Below, piece after piece: positions 35,955 through 45,200 of a stretch of 64,000 nt of DNA. A program made the position numbers and the translations under genes. Origin of the DNA: Rhizobium sp. P38BS-XIX (GTDB lineage Bacteria; Pseudomonadota; Alphaproteobacteria; Rhizobiales; Rhizobiaceae); contig NZ_JABAIJ010000003.1 in the NCBI RefSeq assembly GCF_012641435.1, positions 372,001-436,000 of the forward strand, read 5' to 3'. Within the stretch, counting starts at the first letter, position 1; every line of letters begins with the position of its first letter. The notes under the pieces were generated by a model. The model was given only the letters and a program-made list of their open reading frames with translations, searched no databases and was not told where the DNA came from.

Positions 35955-36353
35955 ATGGATATCAAGAAGAACGGTACGCAGCCTTCCGCCAAAGGGCCGT
36001 CCGACTGGTTCACCGGTACGGTACGCATCGACGCTTTGTTTGCCGCCAACGATGCGCGCCGAGGTGCGGCGGGCAGCGTCACGTTCGAGCCGGGCGCAAG
36101 AACTGCGTGGCATACGCATCCGCGTGGGCAGACGCTGATCGTTACAGCCGGTTTCGGTCTCGTTCAACGCGAAGGCGGTCCTATCGAGGAAATCCGGCCG
36201 GGCGATGTCGTTTGGTTCGAGCCCGGTGAGAAGCACTGGCACGGCGCCTCGCCGACAACGGCCATGACACATATCGCGATCCAGGAGCATCTCGACGGCA
36301 AGGTTGTCGAATGGCTGGAGCATGTGACGGATGATCAATATACGGCAAGGTGA
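35955..36353 (+). CDS. Cupin, (R)-mandelonitrile lyase-like
   Basis: 132-residue single-domain cupin. Metal-site residues HTHPRGQ (His, His, Gln) in [14 protein letters not shown] and the fourth ligand His in [16 protein letters not shown]. The overall block order ([55 protein letters not shown]) matches, as recalled, the manganese-dependent cupin hydroxynitrile lyases from Granulicella. The physiological substrate of that group is unclear. ATG at 35955 follows AGAGGA; a start at 35886 is less likely. Stands alone between the ribitol operon and the next hydrolase. Confidence 0.82.
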   Translation: MDIKKNGTQPSAKGPSDWFTGTVRIDALFAANDARRGAAGSVTFEPGARTAWHTHPRGQTLIVTAGFGLVQREGGPIEEIRPGDVVWFEPGEKHWHGASPTTAMTHIAIQEHLDGKVVEWLEHVTDDQYTAR

Positions 36354-36536
36354 ACGCAGCGATTGAGGTTGCGCGTCCGACGCCGATCACTTGCATGTGT
36401 TCTTGCGTGCCATGGCTTTGCCATAAGCCGGCTTCACGACTTGCTTCAAGTGGAGTCCGTATCGCCTTGATTCGGGCTCCTTGTTGACCATGCACGAGAC
36501 TCTCGGCTCGCCGTGATGGCAGGCAGATGGGGGAAT

Positions 36537-36662
36537 ATGATGCTTCGGCTAGTAATTGGCGCGGCTCTCGCGCTTGCGGCGTTAAGCTGGTCCAACGCGC
36601 AGTGCATGCAAATGCCGACAGGCTTCTCGCTGCCGTCGAAGAGTGTGATTGCGGCTGACTAA
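36537..36662 (+). CDS. Small putative secreted peptide, 41 residues
   Basis: Open frame with two adjacent ATG codons after GGGGGAA, a strong ribosome site. Residues 1-21 form a clear Sec signal peptide (RLVIGAALALAALSWSNAQ) with cleavage near Ala-Gln; the mature part is about 20 residues ending in AAD. No homologue recognised. Alternatively it is the 5' remnant of a longer secreted protein gene truncated by a stop. Confidence 0.45.
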   Translation: MMLRLVIGAALALAALSWSNAQCMQMPTGFSLPSKSVIAAD

Positions 36663-36777
36663 ACCGATCTGAAAACCGGACGATGTCGCCATTGCGGCGA
36701 GGCCGGCCGTAGGCAGATCAGCATTAACTCGAGCTCCTGCGCTATCCTGTGTAGACGTGCACGAGCGAGGATATCCA

Positions 36778-37698
36778 ATGGCTTCCATGCAGCGTCCCAT
36801 GCCCACTGAGCCGGGCATCTTGCAGTTCATGGAGATCTGCGATTCCTTTTACCCGCCGGACGCGGTCTCAGCCTCGATCACGCAGCAGCGGCAATGGTAT
36901 GACGCATTGTGCGCACGCTTCGACCGCCCGCTGCCAGAGAACATGAAGATCAGGGATGATGTTGTTTCCGGTGCGATCCCGGTCCGATATTATGTGCCCG
37001 CCCAAATCCGCACCGACACGAAATTGCTCTATCTCCATGGCGGCGGCTTCGTCGTTGGTTCGCTTCAGAGCCATCACGCCATATGCGCCGAGATTGCCGA
37101 TCATGCTGGCGCGGAGCTGATTTCGGTCGATTATCGGTTGGCGCCGGAATATCGCTGGCCGGCCCAGACCGACGATTGCTTCAGTGTCCTCAAACAATTG
37201 CTCGCACAGAAGACGAAGGTCGTGCTGATCGGCGATAGTGCCGGCGGCAACCTCGCTGCAGGCCTGGCCGTGCGGGCGAAATCCGAGGGGCTTTCGGGGA
37301 TTGACGGCCAGATCTTGATCTATCCGGCCTTGGGTGGGGATCTGGCTTCAGGTTCCTATGTGGAAATGGCGGAGGCGCCCGGGCTGACGACCGCCGATGT
37401 CGCCTACTACCGGGAAATTCTGCAAGCGCCACAGGGGGATCCCGTTTCGGCACCTCTCGCCTTGTCGTCCGTCGCCGATCTGCCACGTACCTTTATGACT
37501 GTGGCGCACTACGATCCGCTCCGCGACGACGGCCGCAATTTTGCGGCGCGGCTCGCGCAAGCCGGGGTCGAGGTCTGGTTTCGCGAGGAACCGCAAATGG
37601 TGCATGCATGGCTGCGAGCACGACATATGAGCGACGGCGCACGCAATGGCTTTGCCGCCGTCTGCGCGGCGGCAAGCCGGTTTACGGGTTCACGCTGA
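36778..37698 (+). CDS. Alpha/beta hydrolase, hormone-sensitive-lipase (HSL) esterase family
   Basis: 306 residues. HSL signature: oxyanion motif HGGG at 87-90, nucleophile elbow GDSAGG at 152-157 (Ser154), YRLAPEYRWPAQTDD, catalytic Asp in THYDPLRDDG-like MTVAHYDPLRDD and His in MVHAWLRA near the C-terminus. Soluble, no signal peptide. GAGGA lies eight bases before the ATG. Hydrolyses short acyl esters; natural substrate unknown. Converges on the CocE gene with one base between stop codons. Confidence 0.88.
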   Translation: MASMQRPMPTEPGILQFMEICDSFYPPDAVSASITQQRQWYDALCARFDRPLPENMKIRDDVVSGAIPVRYYVPAQIRTDTKLLYLHGGGFVVGSLQSHHAICAEIADHAGAELISVDYRLAPEYRWPAQTDDCFSVLKQLLAQKTKVVLIGDSAGGNLAAGLAVRAKSEGLSGIDGQILIYPALGGDLASGSYVEMAEAPGLTTADVAYYREILQAPQGDPVSAPLALSSVADLPRTFMTVAHYDPLRDDGRNFAARLAQAGVEVWFREEPQMVHAWLRARHMSDGARNGFAAVCAAASRFTGSR

Positions 37699-37699
37699 A

Positions 37700-39703
37700 C
37701 TACATCAGGTCGCGAGCGATGCGCTTCTCTTCAAAAGTCTTTTCGAAAATCTGCGTTTCGCCTTCGTAGGCAACCACCGAAGCGCTGATGATCCAGTCCT
37801 TTGCCGTGCAGGCTATGGACGATGTCGCGATCGTGCGCACGAACCAGCCTGGGCGCTGCATGTCGCAGGTCCAAGTCGATACACCTGTCATCGATAGCGG
37901 ATCGTCTGGTGCGATCGACCAGACCTCTTCGCGTAATTGTCGAGTAGCGAGACCTGTATCCGGATGTTCAAAAAGGCCGGTATCCTCATGAATTTCATAG
38001 CGAGTAAGGCCTGCGGAAAGATCTCGCACCACCTGCCGTTTTGTCGAGGCCGGCGCGTGTTCTGTGTATTTCGGCAGCGGATCCGGATTGTCCGGCTGCT
38101 TGATGTCGATCGGTTCGTACGTGCCGAGCAAGGGCAGGCCAAGCCCGATGGATGCAATGTCGATCGTCAATCCGGGGTTTTCCGGCGGCGGCAGGACCAT
38201 AGGCCAGTAAGACGTCGACAGCGACAGGCGGATGCGATGCCCCTTGCGGAAACGATAGCCACAGGCATCGAGTACGAGGGTGACCTGGACCTTTTCCCCC
38301 TTTGGCAGCGGCTTCGGCGCGGCATTGCCGCTGCGATGGGCGAGGTTGAGAACGCCGAAGGAGACGCGCGTGGCCGTCCCGTCGGGATGGATATCGACCA
38401 GCCTTGCGCAGAGGTTGGCCGTTTCGGCATCGCATCTGAGCGTCAATGTCACCACCGGCCGTCCGAGATAGTCGTGATCTTCGATCAACGACGCGGTCTG
38501 GAAGGTGAGGGAACCCGCATCATCCAGGCGCTGATCGATCGCCAGTTCCGCGTCGGGCTTCAAGGTGAACCATTCGCCGGAGGCCGTGCCCGTGTCGAGC
38601 GGGGAGCGCAGGTAGGCGGGATGTTCCGGCGCATGCGGGATGGGCATGCCCTCCATCAATGTGCCGAACTGCTCGACATAGAAGCACTGCATTTCGGGCG
38701 GCTGCCAATCCCGTTTGGCAATCCAGAAGCCGGGATCGAAATCGCGGCGCGTGGCGGGCCTTACGGCATCGAGAATATAGGCGCGGACGGATGGCATGGT
38801 TTCGGCGCCGTTTTGCTCGCCGCGTAGCCAACGGTTCCACCAGGCAATCGCCTCGCCGTGAAAATCGGCGCGTGGTTTCGGCCAGGCGAAATGCGGATAT
38901 TTGTGCACCCACGGGCCGATCATCGCTTTCGCCGTATCTCCGAGCCCCTCGACGGCCAGCAGCGGGGTGTTGCGATATCCGTCTGCCCAACCGGCGATGA
39001 CGATGGCGGGAACATCGAAGCCGGCAAAATCCTCGCAGATCGAGCCGTGCCGCCAGAAATCGTCGCGGCGCTGATGCTGTAGCCATTCCTCCATGAAGAA
39101 TGGTTCCTGCTCGAGGCGTTCCAGCCACATGCGCTTCCAGTCGTCGCCGGCAATGGCCGGATCGGGTGAGCGCGATTGGTAGGCGAGCATGGTCGCCGCC
39201 CACGAAAGCTGTGCTGAGAGATGGCAGCCGTTCTTGTAATGAATGTCGTCATTGTAGCGATCGACCGTGGAGGCAATGGAAATCACCGCTTTCAAGGCCG
39301 GCGGCTTGAGGGCCGCGACCTGCAGGCAGTTGAAGCCGCCCCACGAGATGCCCATCATCCCCACCGAACCGTTCGACCAGGGCTGCGCCGCGATCCAGGC
39401 AATCAACTCGCAGGCATTGGCGAGCTCCAGTTCGGTATACTCGCCGTCGATGATGCCGCTGGATTCACCGGAGCCGCGAATATCGACACGCACGCCGGCG
39501 ATACCGGCTGCCGCAAAGACCGGATAGGTGGATTCGTCGCGCAGGCTCGTACCGTCGCGCTTGCGATATGGCAAGAATTCAAAGACCGCCGGTACGGGGT
39601 CGCTATCGGCGCCACCGGGCATCCAGATCCGTGCGGCGAGGCGCGTGCCATCCTTGAGGGTGATCCAGTGATTTTCGATGATCGTGAAGCTGCGTTCAGT
39701 CAT
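37700..39703 (-). CDS. CocE/NonD family hydrolase (X-Pro dipeptidyl-peptidase S15 type)
   Basis: 667 residues. Alpha/beta-hydrolase core with the nucleophile Ser120 in GMMGISWGG and the early PYRKRDGT and VRVDIRGSGES blocks, a helical cap (about 180-270), and a C-terminal jelly-roll domain (residues about 380-560, with FGVLNLAHR and HRIRLSLSTSYWPM). This is the CocE/acylase architecture; the C-terminal 100 residues are an extra extension. Catalyses ester or amide hydrolysis, substrate unknown. Cytoplasmic, no signal. Minus strand, isolated from the ABC operon by a 168-bp gap with a repeat. Confidence 0.88.
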   Translation of the reverse strand: MTERSFTIIENHWITLKDGTRLAARIWMPGGADSDPVPAVFEFLPYRKRDGTSLRDESTYPVFAAAGIAGVRVDIRGSGESSGIIDGEYTELELANACELIAWIAAQPWSNGSVGMMGISWGGFNCLQVAALKPPALKAVISIASTVDRYNDDIHYKNGCHLSAQLSWAATMLAYQSRSPDPAIAGDDWKRMWLERLEQEPFFMEEWLQHQRRDDFWRHGSICEDFAGFDVPAIVIAGWADGYRNTPLLAVEGLGDTAKAMIGPWVHKYPHFAWPKPRADFHGEAIAWWNRWLRGEQNGAETMPSVRAYILDAVRPATRRDFDPGFWIAKRDWQPPEMQCFYVEQFGTLMEGMPIPHAPEHPAYLRSPLDTGTASGEWFTLKPDAELAIDQRLDDAGSLTFQTASLIEDHDYLGRPVVTLTLRCDAETANLCARLVDIHPDGTATRVSFGVLNLAHRSGNAAPKPLPKGEKVQVTLVLDACGYRFRKGHRIRLSLSTSYWPMVLPPPENPGLTIDIASIGLGLPLLGTYEPIDIKQPDNPDPLPKYTEHAPASTKRQVVRDLSAGLTRYEIHEDTGLFEHPDTGLATRQLREEVWSIAPDDPLSMTGVSTWTCDMQRPGWFVRTIATSSIACTAKDWIISASVVAYEGETQIFEKTFEEKRIARDLM

Positions 39704-39825
39704 GGCTTTCTATTCCGATGTTGTCGGCATGGTCAGATTTGGGCTTCGGGTCGAAGATGTCGAGCCTTCTAAAGCGCTTCAGTTTTTCATGGAAACTCTG
39801 AAGTGTTTTATCTCTTTGCTTTCAC

Positions 39826-39870
39826 GCAATTCCTGACGGAAAACCTGCCATGCACTTTTCCTGGAATTGC
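39826..39870. repeat. 45-bp palindromic intergenic repeat, copy A
   Basis: Arms GCAATTCC (39826-39833) and GGAATTGC (39863-39870) flank a 29-base centre with the nested pair GGAAAA/TTTTCC. It lies one base beyond the stop of the ABC ATPase gene. A second copy of identical length and arm spacing is at 43358-43402. The pattern recalls the short palindromic repeats common between genes in Rhizobiaceae. Confidence 0.7.
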
Positions 39871-39871
39871 T

Positions 39872-41503
39872 CTAGTTTCCGGCGCTCTCCATCTTCCGTG
39901 TTGTCAACACTCGCTCCAGCCAGCCGATCTCCATCTCAGGCACGGATTTCAGCAGCAGGTCGGTATAGTCGTCGAACGGTGGCGAAAGCGCCTGGGACTT
40001 CGGCCCAAAGCGAACGAGCCGCCCACGGTGCATCACGGCCACGCTATCGGCGATAGCCCTTACGATAGCGATGTCGTGCGTGATGAAAACGTAGGAGAGA
40101 TGCGCCTCCTCCTGCAGTTTCAGCAACAGTTTCAGTATGCCTTCGGCAACGAGCGGATCGAGCGCCGATGTCGGCTCGTCGCAGAGGATGAGTTCCGGCT
40201 TTGCCGCTAGCGCCCGTGCGATGGCGACGCGTTGCTTCTGGCCGCCGGAAAGCTCTGCCGGATAGCGGTCGATGAAGCCGTTGCCCATCTCGATCTGGTC
40301 GAGCAGTTCCTTCACGCGCGCTGTCTTCGCCGCACCGCGCAGACCGTCATAGAAGGTCAAAGGGCGGCCGATGATATCGCGCACGGTCTGGCGCGGGTTC
40401 ATCGCGGTGTCAGCCATCTGGTAGATCAGCTGGATGCGCCGCAGCTCCTCTCGTGAGCGGCTTTTCAAGGCCGGTGTCAGAGACTTGCCGTCGAAGGAAA
40501 TCCGCCCGTCGCTCGGCGGCAGCAGACCGGTGATGACACGGGCGAGCGTTGACTTGCCGGACCCAGATTCACCGACCACAGCCAATGTCTGCCCTTTAGG
40601 GACGTGTAGAGAAACATCGTGCAATACTTTGAAACCATTCGAGTATTGTGCGCTGATGTTCTCCACTTTCAAAAGCGCGTTCGACTGATCGGTGGCTTCG
40701 GCGCGCGCTTCCTGACGGACATTGACGAGCGCGCGGGTGTAGTCCTGTCGGGGCTCCTCGATGATCTGCTGAACGCTGCCGTACTCCACCGTCTTGCCGT
40801 GCCTGAGCACCATGATGTCGTCGGAAATCTGCGCGACGACGGCAAGGTCATGGGTGATATAGAGGGCGGCGGTATGGGTCTCTTCGATGGCGTGCTTGAT
40901 TGCCGCCAGCACATCGATTTGCGTTGTCACATCGAGCGCGGTCGTCGGTTCGTCGAAGACGATCAGCTCGGGATTGGAGCAGAGCGCCATCGCGGTCATG
41001 GCGCGCTGCAGCTGGCCGCCGGAGACTTGGTGTGGATAGCGATCGCCGAAGGTGTCCGGGTTAGGCAGGCCGAGCACCTGGAAAAGATAGAGCGCGCGCT
41101 TCCTCGCCTCCTCCTTCGCCATCAGGCGGTGCTTCACGGTAGCCTCGATCACCTGATCGCCCAGCCGATGCGCGGGATTGAAGGCGGCGGCCGCCGACTG
41201 TGCGACATAACAGACCCGCGCGCCACGGATCTTGCGGATGCCGGATTTGCCAAGGGGCAGGATGTCGGTGCCGTCGAGCTGCACCTGACCGCCGGTAATT
41301 TCGGCTCCGCCGCGCCCGTAGGCAAGGGCGGAAAGGCCGATGGTCGATTTGCCGGCACCGGACTCGCCGATCAGCCCGAGCACCTTGCCCTTCTGAAGAT
41401 CGAAGGAGACGCCGTCGACGATGGTGACACGTTTCGGCGGCTCGCCGGGCGGATAGCTCGTTGCCTCGATTTTGAGGTCGCGAACGGAAAGAAGCTCAGG
41501 CAT
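39872..41503 (-). CDS. Dipeptide/opine-type ABC transporter, two-domain ATP-binding protein (DppD-DppF fusion)
   Basis: 543 residues with two complete ATPase domains. First: Walker A GESGAGKST, VSGGQLQRAMTAMAL, VFDEPTTALD. Second (from about 285): [43 protein letters not shown], then an oligopeptide-type C-terminal tail. Start at ATG 41503, preceded by GGGAGGA; a GTG at 41509 is too close to that site. Overlaps the upstream permease gene by eight bases. Last gene of the gamma-butyrobetaine/carnitine operon, providing energy for uptake. Confidence 0.9.
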   Translation of the reverse strand: MPELLSVRDLKIEATSYPPGEPPKRVTIVDGVSFDLQKGKVLGLIGESGAGKSTIGLSALAYGRGGAEITGGQVQLDGTDILPLGKSGIRKIRGARVCYVAQSAAAAFNPAHRLGDQVIEATVKHRLMAKEEARKRALYLFQVLGLPNPDTFGDRYPHQVSGGQLQRAMTAMALCSNPELIVFDEPTTALDVTTQIDVLAAIKHAIEETHTAALYITHDLAVVAQISDDIMVLRHGKTVEYGSVQQIIEEPRQDYTRALVNVRQEARAEATDQSNALLKVENISAQYSNGFKVLHDVSLHVPKGQTLAVVGESGSGKSTLARVITGLLPPSDGRISFDGKSLTPALKSRSREELRRIQLIYQMADTAMNPRQTVRDIIGRPLTFYDGLRGAAKTARVKELLDQIEMGNGFIDRYPAELSGGQKQRVAIARALAAKPELILCDEPTSALDPLVAEGILKLLLKLQEEAHLSYVFITHDIAIVRAIADSVAVMHRGRLVRFGPKSQALSPPFDDYTDLLLKSVPEMEIGWLERVLTTRKMESAGN

Positions 41504-42323
41504 CGCCACGTCCTCCCTTGAGGCTGGAGGTTCGCCTTAATAGCCAGTCGACCACCAGATTGACACAGATTGCCAGCGCCGCGATGGCGGAGCCCGGCAC
41601 GAGCGCGGCAGAGATGCCGAAGATGATGCCGTCCTTGTTGTCCTTGACCATACCGCCCCAATCGGCTGCCGGCGGCTGGATGCCGAGGCCGAGGAAGGAC
41701 AGGGTGGAGAGGAACAGGATCGAAAAGGCGAAGCGTAGCCCGAATTCCGCCAGCAGCGGCGACAGCGTATTCGGCAGGATCTCGCGGAAGATGATCCAGA
41801 TCTTGCCTTCGCCGCGAAGCTTCGCCGCCTCGACAAATTCCATAACCGCCACATCGAGCGCCACGGCGCGGCCGAGACGATAGACGCGGGTGGAGTCCAG
41901 GATCGCCATGACGAGGATCAGCACGATTAGGTTTTGCGGTAGGACGGCCAGCACGACGAGCGCGAAGATCAGCGTCGGGATGGACATCATCAAGTCGTTG
42001 AAGCGCGAAAAGATAGTATCGATCCATCCGCGCGAGACCGCGGCGGTGAAGCTGAGGATAATGCCGAGCGAGAAGGAGATAATCGTTGCCGCCAGCGCGA
42101 CGGACAGCGTCGTGCGGGTGCCGTAGATCAGACGCGACAGAATATCGCGACCGAGATTGTCGAGGCCAAAGAAGTATTGTGCGTCCGCGGCCTGCCAGAC
42201 GTTACCGACGACTTCCGTCTCGCCATAGGGGGCGATCCAGGGTGCAAAGATGGCGCAGATGAAGGCGATCAAAATACCGATGATGCCAACCCAGGCCGTG
42301 ATGGGGATGTCTCTCAATCTCAT
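41496..42323 (-). CDS. ABC transporter permease (DppC-like)
   Basis: 275 residues, six hydrophobic helices. BPD_transp_1 motifs: GLDNLGRDILSRLIYGTRTTL in the N-terminal periplasmic part, and the EAA loop FVEAAKLRGEGKIWIIFREILPN (about residues 161-183). ATGA overlap with the preceding permease, eight-base overlap with the ATPase. Inner membrane partner of the next gene upstream. Confidence 0.92.
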   Translation of the reverse strand: MRLRDIPITAWVGIIGILIAFICAIFAPWIAPYGETEVVGNVWQAADAQYFFGLDNLGRDILSRLIYGTRTTLSVALAATIISFSLGIILSFTAAVSRGWIDTIFSRFNDLMMSIPTLIFALVVLAVLPQNLIVLILVMAILDSTRVYRLGRAVALDVAVMEFVEAAKLRGEGKIWIIFREILPNTLSPLLAEFGLRFAFSILFLSTLSFLGLGIQPPAADWGGMVKDNKDGIIFGISAALVPGSAIAALAICVNLVVDWLLRRTSSLKGGRGDA

Positions 42324-43327
42324 CGCGGATGCCTCAGACGTGGGTTGGCGACGATGGCGAGGATATCGGCCGTCATGTTGAGAAAGATGTAGACGGCTGC
42401 AAAGATCAGGCCACAGGCCTGGACGACGGGCATGTCGCGCACCGTCACTGCATCGACCATATATTGGCCCATACCCGGATAGACGAAGACGACTTCGACG
42501 ACGACGACGCCGACGATCAGATAGGCAAGGTTCAGCGCGATCACGTTGATGATCGGTGCCAGAGCATTGGGGGCGGCGTGCTTGACGATGGCACGGAAGG
42601 CGGAAAGGCCCTTCAATTCGGCCGTCTCCATATATGCCGAGGACATGACGGACAGGATTGCCGCGCGCGTCATGCGCATCATGTGAGCCAGCACGACGAG
42701 AACCAGTGTCGCCGTCGGCAGGGCAATCGCCTGCAACCGCTCGACAAAACCCATGCCGTCGAAAACCGTTGCTGGAAATGTCGCGATTCCGAATTTCACC
42801 GAGAAGAACATGATGAGCAGGTAGCCGATGAAGAATTCGGGCAGGGAGATCGCCGCCAGTGAGATGACGTTGATGATCTTGTCCGGCATTCGGTTTCTGA
42901 AATGGACGGCGAGCATGCCGAGAGAAACGGCCAGCGGAACCGAGATCAACGCGGCAAAGCCGGCCAGAAACAGCGAATTGCCGAGGCGTTTACCGATCTG
43001 TTCGCTGACAGAATTCTTGCTGGCCCAGGATGTGCCGAAGTCTCCTTGCACGGCATTGCCGAGCCATTGGACATAACGGGTGACGACCGGGCGGTTCAGG
43101 CCAAGCTCCTCGCGGATGTTGGCGACGGCCTGCGGCGTTGCCGACTGGCCGAGATAGGTGGTGGCGAAATCGCCAGGGAGTGCTTCAAGGCCGCCAAAGA
43201 TCAGGATCGAGACTGCGAAAAGCAGGACGATGCTGAGCAGGCAACGCTCGAAAATGAGGGACAGCAGCGGAAAGCGCTGCTTGAACCTCAGCCCGGGGAG
43301 AACGTTTCCGGGGGGCAGATTGGACAT
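42320..43327 (-). CDS. ABC transporter permease (DppB-like)
   Basis: 335 residues, six helices. Typical opening for this class (LLSIVLLFAVSILIFGGLEALPGDFATTYLGQSATPQAVANIREELGLNRPV) and EAA loop METAELKGLSAFRAIVKHAAPNALAPI. Start at 43327 (MSNLPPG) is favoured over an in-frame start at 43390. Preceded by a 156-bp gap with a repeat and a hairpin after the binding-protein gene. Confidence 0.92.
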   Translation of the reverse strand: MSNLPPGNVLPGLRFKQRFPLLSLIFERCLLSIVLLFAVSILIFGGLEALPGDFATTYLGQSATPQAVANIREELGLNRPVVTRYVQWLGNAVQGDFGTSWASKNSVSEQIGKRLGNSLFLAGFAALISVPLAVSLGMLAVHFRNRMPDKIINVISLAAISLPEFFIGYLLIMFFSVKFGIATFPATVFDGMGFVERLQAIALPTATLVLVVLAHMMRMTRAAILSVMSSAYMETAELKGLSAFRAIVKHAAPNALAPIINVIALNLAYLIVGVVVVEVVFVYPGMGQYMVDAVTVRDMPVVQACGLIFAAVYIFLNMTADILAIVANPRLRHPR

Positions 43328-43357
43328 GGCCGATGCCTCGCGCTCTTGTTGTTTTAC

Positions 43358-43402
43358 GCGATTCCAAACGGAACGCCGTCGCGGACCCAATGCTGGAATC
43401 GC
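43358..43402. repeat. 45-bp palindromic intergenic repeat, copy B
   Basis: Arms GCGATTCC (43358-43365) and GGAATCGC (43395-43402), 29-base centre starting AAACGGAA. Same length, arm length and spacing as copy A at 39826-39870; the arm difference (A to G and T to C) is compensatory, keeping pairing. It sits between the binding-protein and permease genes. Confidence 0.7.
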
Positions 43403-43414
43403 CTAAACGTCGGG

Positions 43415-43441
43415 AGGACCGCGAAAGGCTTTCGCGGTCCT
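43415..43441. other. Intercistronic hairpin after the binding-protein gene (43484-45073)
   Basis: AGGACCGCGAAAG (43415-43427) and its complement (43429-43441), one unpaired base at the centre as written. On the minus strand it lies 42 bases after the stop of the binding-protein gene and is followed by repeat copy B. Likely protects the upstream message. Confidence 0.7.
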
Positions 43442-43483
43442 GGCTCTGTCAGAGATGAGGGCGTTGTCGCCCGGCTTCGGGCA

Positions 43484-45073
43484 TCAGGCGTCCAGCCAGA
43501 CGCGGGTGGCGACGTAGCCGTTCGACATGTCGTTGCCGATATCGTGGACGTAGCCCTTCACCTTCTTGCTGGAGGCGTTCACGAAATCGTTGAACATCGG
43601 CAGGATGACGCCGCCTTCGTCGCGCACCATCATGGCCATGGTGCGGTACATCTCCTTGCGCTTGGCCTCGTCCAGTTCGGAGCGGGCCTGTAGCAGAAGC
43701 TTGTCGAAGTCGGGGCGCTTGAAGCGCGTGTCGTTCCAGTCCGCCGTCGAGAGATAGGCGGTGGAATACATCTGGTCCTGCGTGGGGCGGCCACCCCAGT
43801 AGGACGTGGAGAAGGGCTGAACGTTCCAGACGTTGGTCCAATAGCCATCGCCAGGCTCGCGCTTGACCTCGATGTTGATGCCGGCCTTCTTGCAGCTTTC
43901 CTGGTAGAGGACGGCCGCGTCTACGGCGCCCGGGAAAGCGACTTCCGAGGTGCGCAACAGCACGGAGCCGCTGTGACCCGACTTCTTGTAGTGGAAGGCA
44001 GCCTTGTCCGGATCGTAGGCGCGCTGCTCGATGCCTTCGGGGAAGAGAGCATACGTGCTGTTGATCGGGAAATCGTTGCCGACCTTGCCGTAGCCGCCGA
44101 GGATCTTCTTGACCATCGTCTCGCGGTCCATGGCGTATTTGAGAGCCAGGCGCAGATCGTTGTTGTCGAAGGGCGCCTTGTCGCAATGCATGATGAAGAC
44201 ATAGTGGCCACGACCGGCGGTCGACAGGATGTCGACTGTGGGCGCACGCTTCAAGAGATCCACCGTCTTCGGGTCGACACGGTTGATGTAGTGAACCTGT
44301 CCGGAAGACAGTGCGGCGATACGCGCCGTCGCATCGTTCATCGTGATGATCTCGACGCTGTCGACAAAGCCGCGATCGGTGCGCCAATCGTCCTTGTTGC
44401 GTTCGAACGTCGCGCGTACACCGGGCTCGAAGCTGACCATCTTGTAGGGGCCGGTGCCGATCGATGCGAGCGGATCATCATTGCCGCCGTTCGGCTGGAT
44501 GACGAGGTGATAGTCGGTCAGCAGCAACGGCATGTCGGCGTTGCCTTCGGTGAGCGTCAGGACGAGGTTGTCGCCGTCGGCCTTGATTTCCTTGATCGAC
44601 TTGACGACGCCGAGGGCGCCGGATTCAGATTTCGCGTCGGTGTGGCGCTTGAGCGTGGCGACGACGTCGTCGATCGTCAGTTCCTTGCCATTGTGGAACT
44701 TCACGCCCTTGCGGATCTTGAAGGTCCAGGTGGCCGCGTCCTTCGACGGTTCCCAGGATTCTGCGAGCGACGGTACCGCCGCACCCGTCAGAGGATGGGA
44801 TTCCACCAGCATGTCGCCCCAGCAGCGGCCGATGCAGAACATCACCTGCGATAGGAATTTTGCCGGGTCTTTTGAATCGGTTGCAGCGCCGCCTTCAAGG
44901 CCAAGCTTAAGATGGCCGCCACGCTTAGGCTCGGCTGCCATCGCACTTTCGGTAAAGAGTTTGTCGGCGAGCGTCAAAGTTACGCCGGCTGCCATTGCGC
45001 GTCCCATGAATTCGCGGCGGCTGAGCCCACCCGCGGTGACGCGGCTTGCGAGATATTTCGCGTAGTCGTTCAT
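43484..45073 (-). CDS. ABC transporter substrate-binding protein, family 5, Tat-exported
   Basis: 529 residues, SBP_bac_5 (DppA/OppA) family. The N-terminus carries a twin-arginine signal (LSRREFMGRAMAAG, hydrophobic stretch, cleavage near SAMA-AEP). Family blocks: ESWEPSKDAATWTFKIRKGVKFHNGKELTIDDVVATLKR and DLRLALKYAMDRETMV. Start at 45073 (MNDYAKYL) rather than an in-frame codon at 45118. Position within the carnitine operon suggests it binds gamma-butyrobetaine, carnitine or a similar quaternary amine instead of peptides. Confidence 0.9.
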   Translation of the reverse strand: MNDYAKYLASRVTAGGLSRREFMGRAMAAGVTLTLADKLFTESAMAAEPKRGGHLKLGLEGGAATDSKDPAKFLSQVMFCIGRCWGDMLVESHPLTGAAVPSLAESWEPSKDAATWTFKIRKGVKFHNGKELTIDDVVATLKRHTDAKSESGALGVVKSIKEIKADGDNLVLTLTEGNADMPLLLTDYHLVIQPNGGNDDPLASIGTGPYKMVSFEPGVRATFERNKDDWRTDRGFVDSVEIITMNDATARIAALSSGQVHYINRVDPKTVDLLKRAPTVDILSTAGRGHYVFIMHCDKAPFDNNDLRLALKYAMDRETMVKKILGGYGKVGNDFPINSTYALFPEGIEQRAYDPDKAAFHYKKSGHSGSVLLRTSEVAFPGAVDAAVLYQESCKKAGINIEVKREPGDGYWTNVWNVQPFSTSYWGGRPTQDQMYSTAYLSTADWNDTRFKRPDFDKLLLQARSELDEAKRKEMYRTMAMMVRDEGGVILPMFNDFVNASSKKVKGYVHDIGNDMSNGYVATRVWLDA

Positions 45074-45200
45074 TCCCCTGTTCCTTCTTCTTGCCGTGTT
45101 GACAAAACACCCGGGCAAGCCACTTTAGGTCTCGGTTCCTCTTCCGCCTGAAGCCTGTTGCCCGCGATCATGCGGGAAATTCAGCGGTTGCCGCCGCTCC

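Noticed and set aside
40619..41521. 300-residue plus-strand open frame opposite the Dpp-type ATPase
   Set aside because: Antisense to two Walker A and signature motifs; its translation has no family features.
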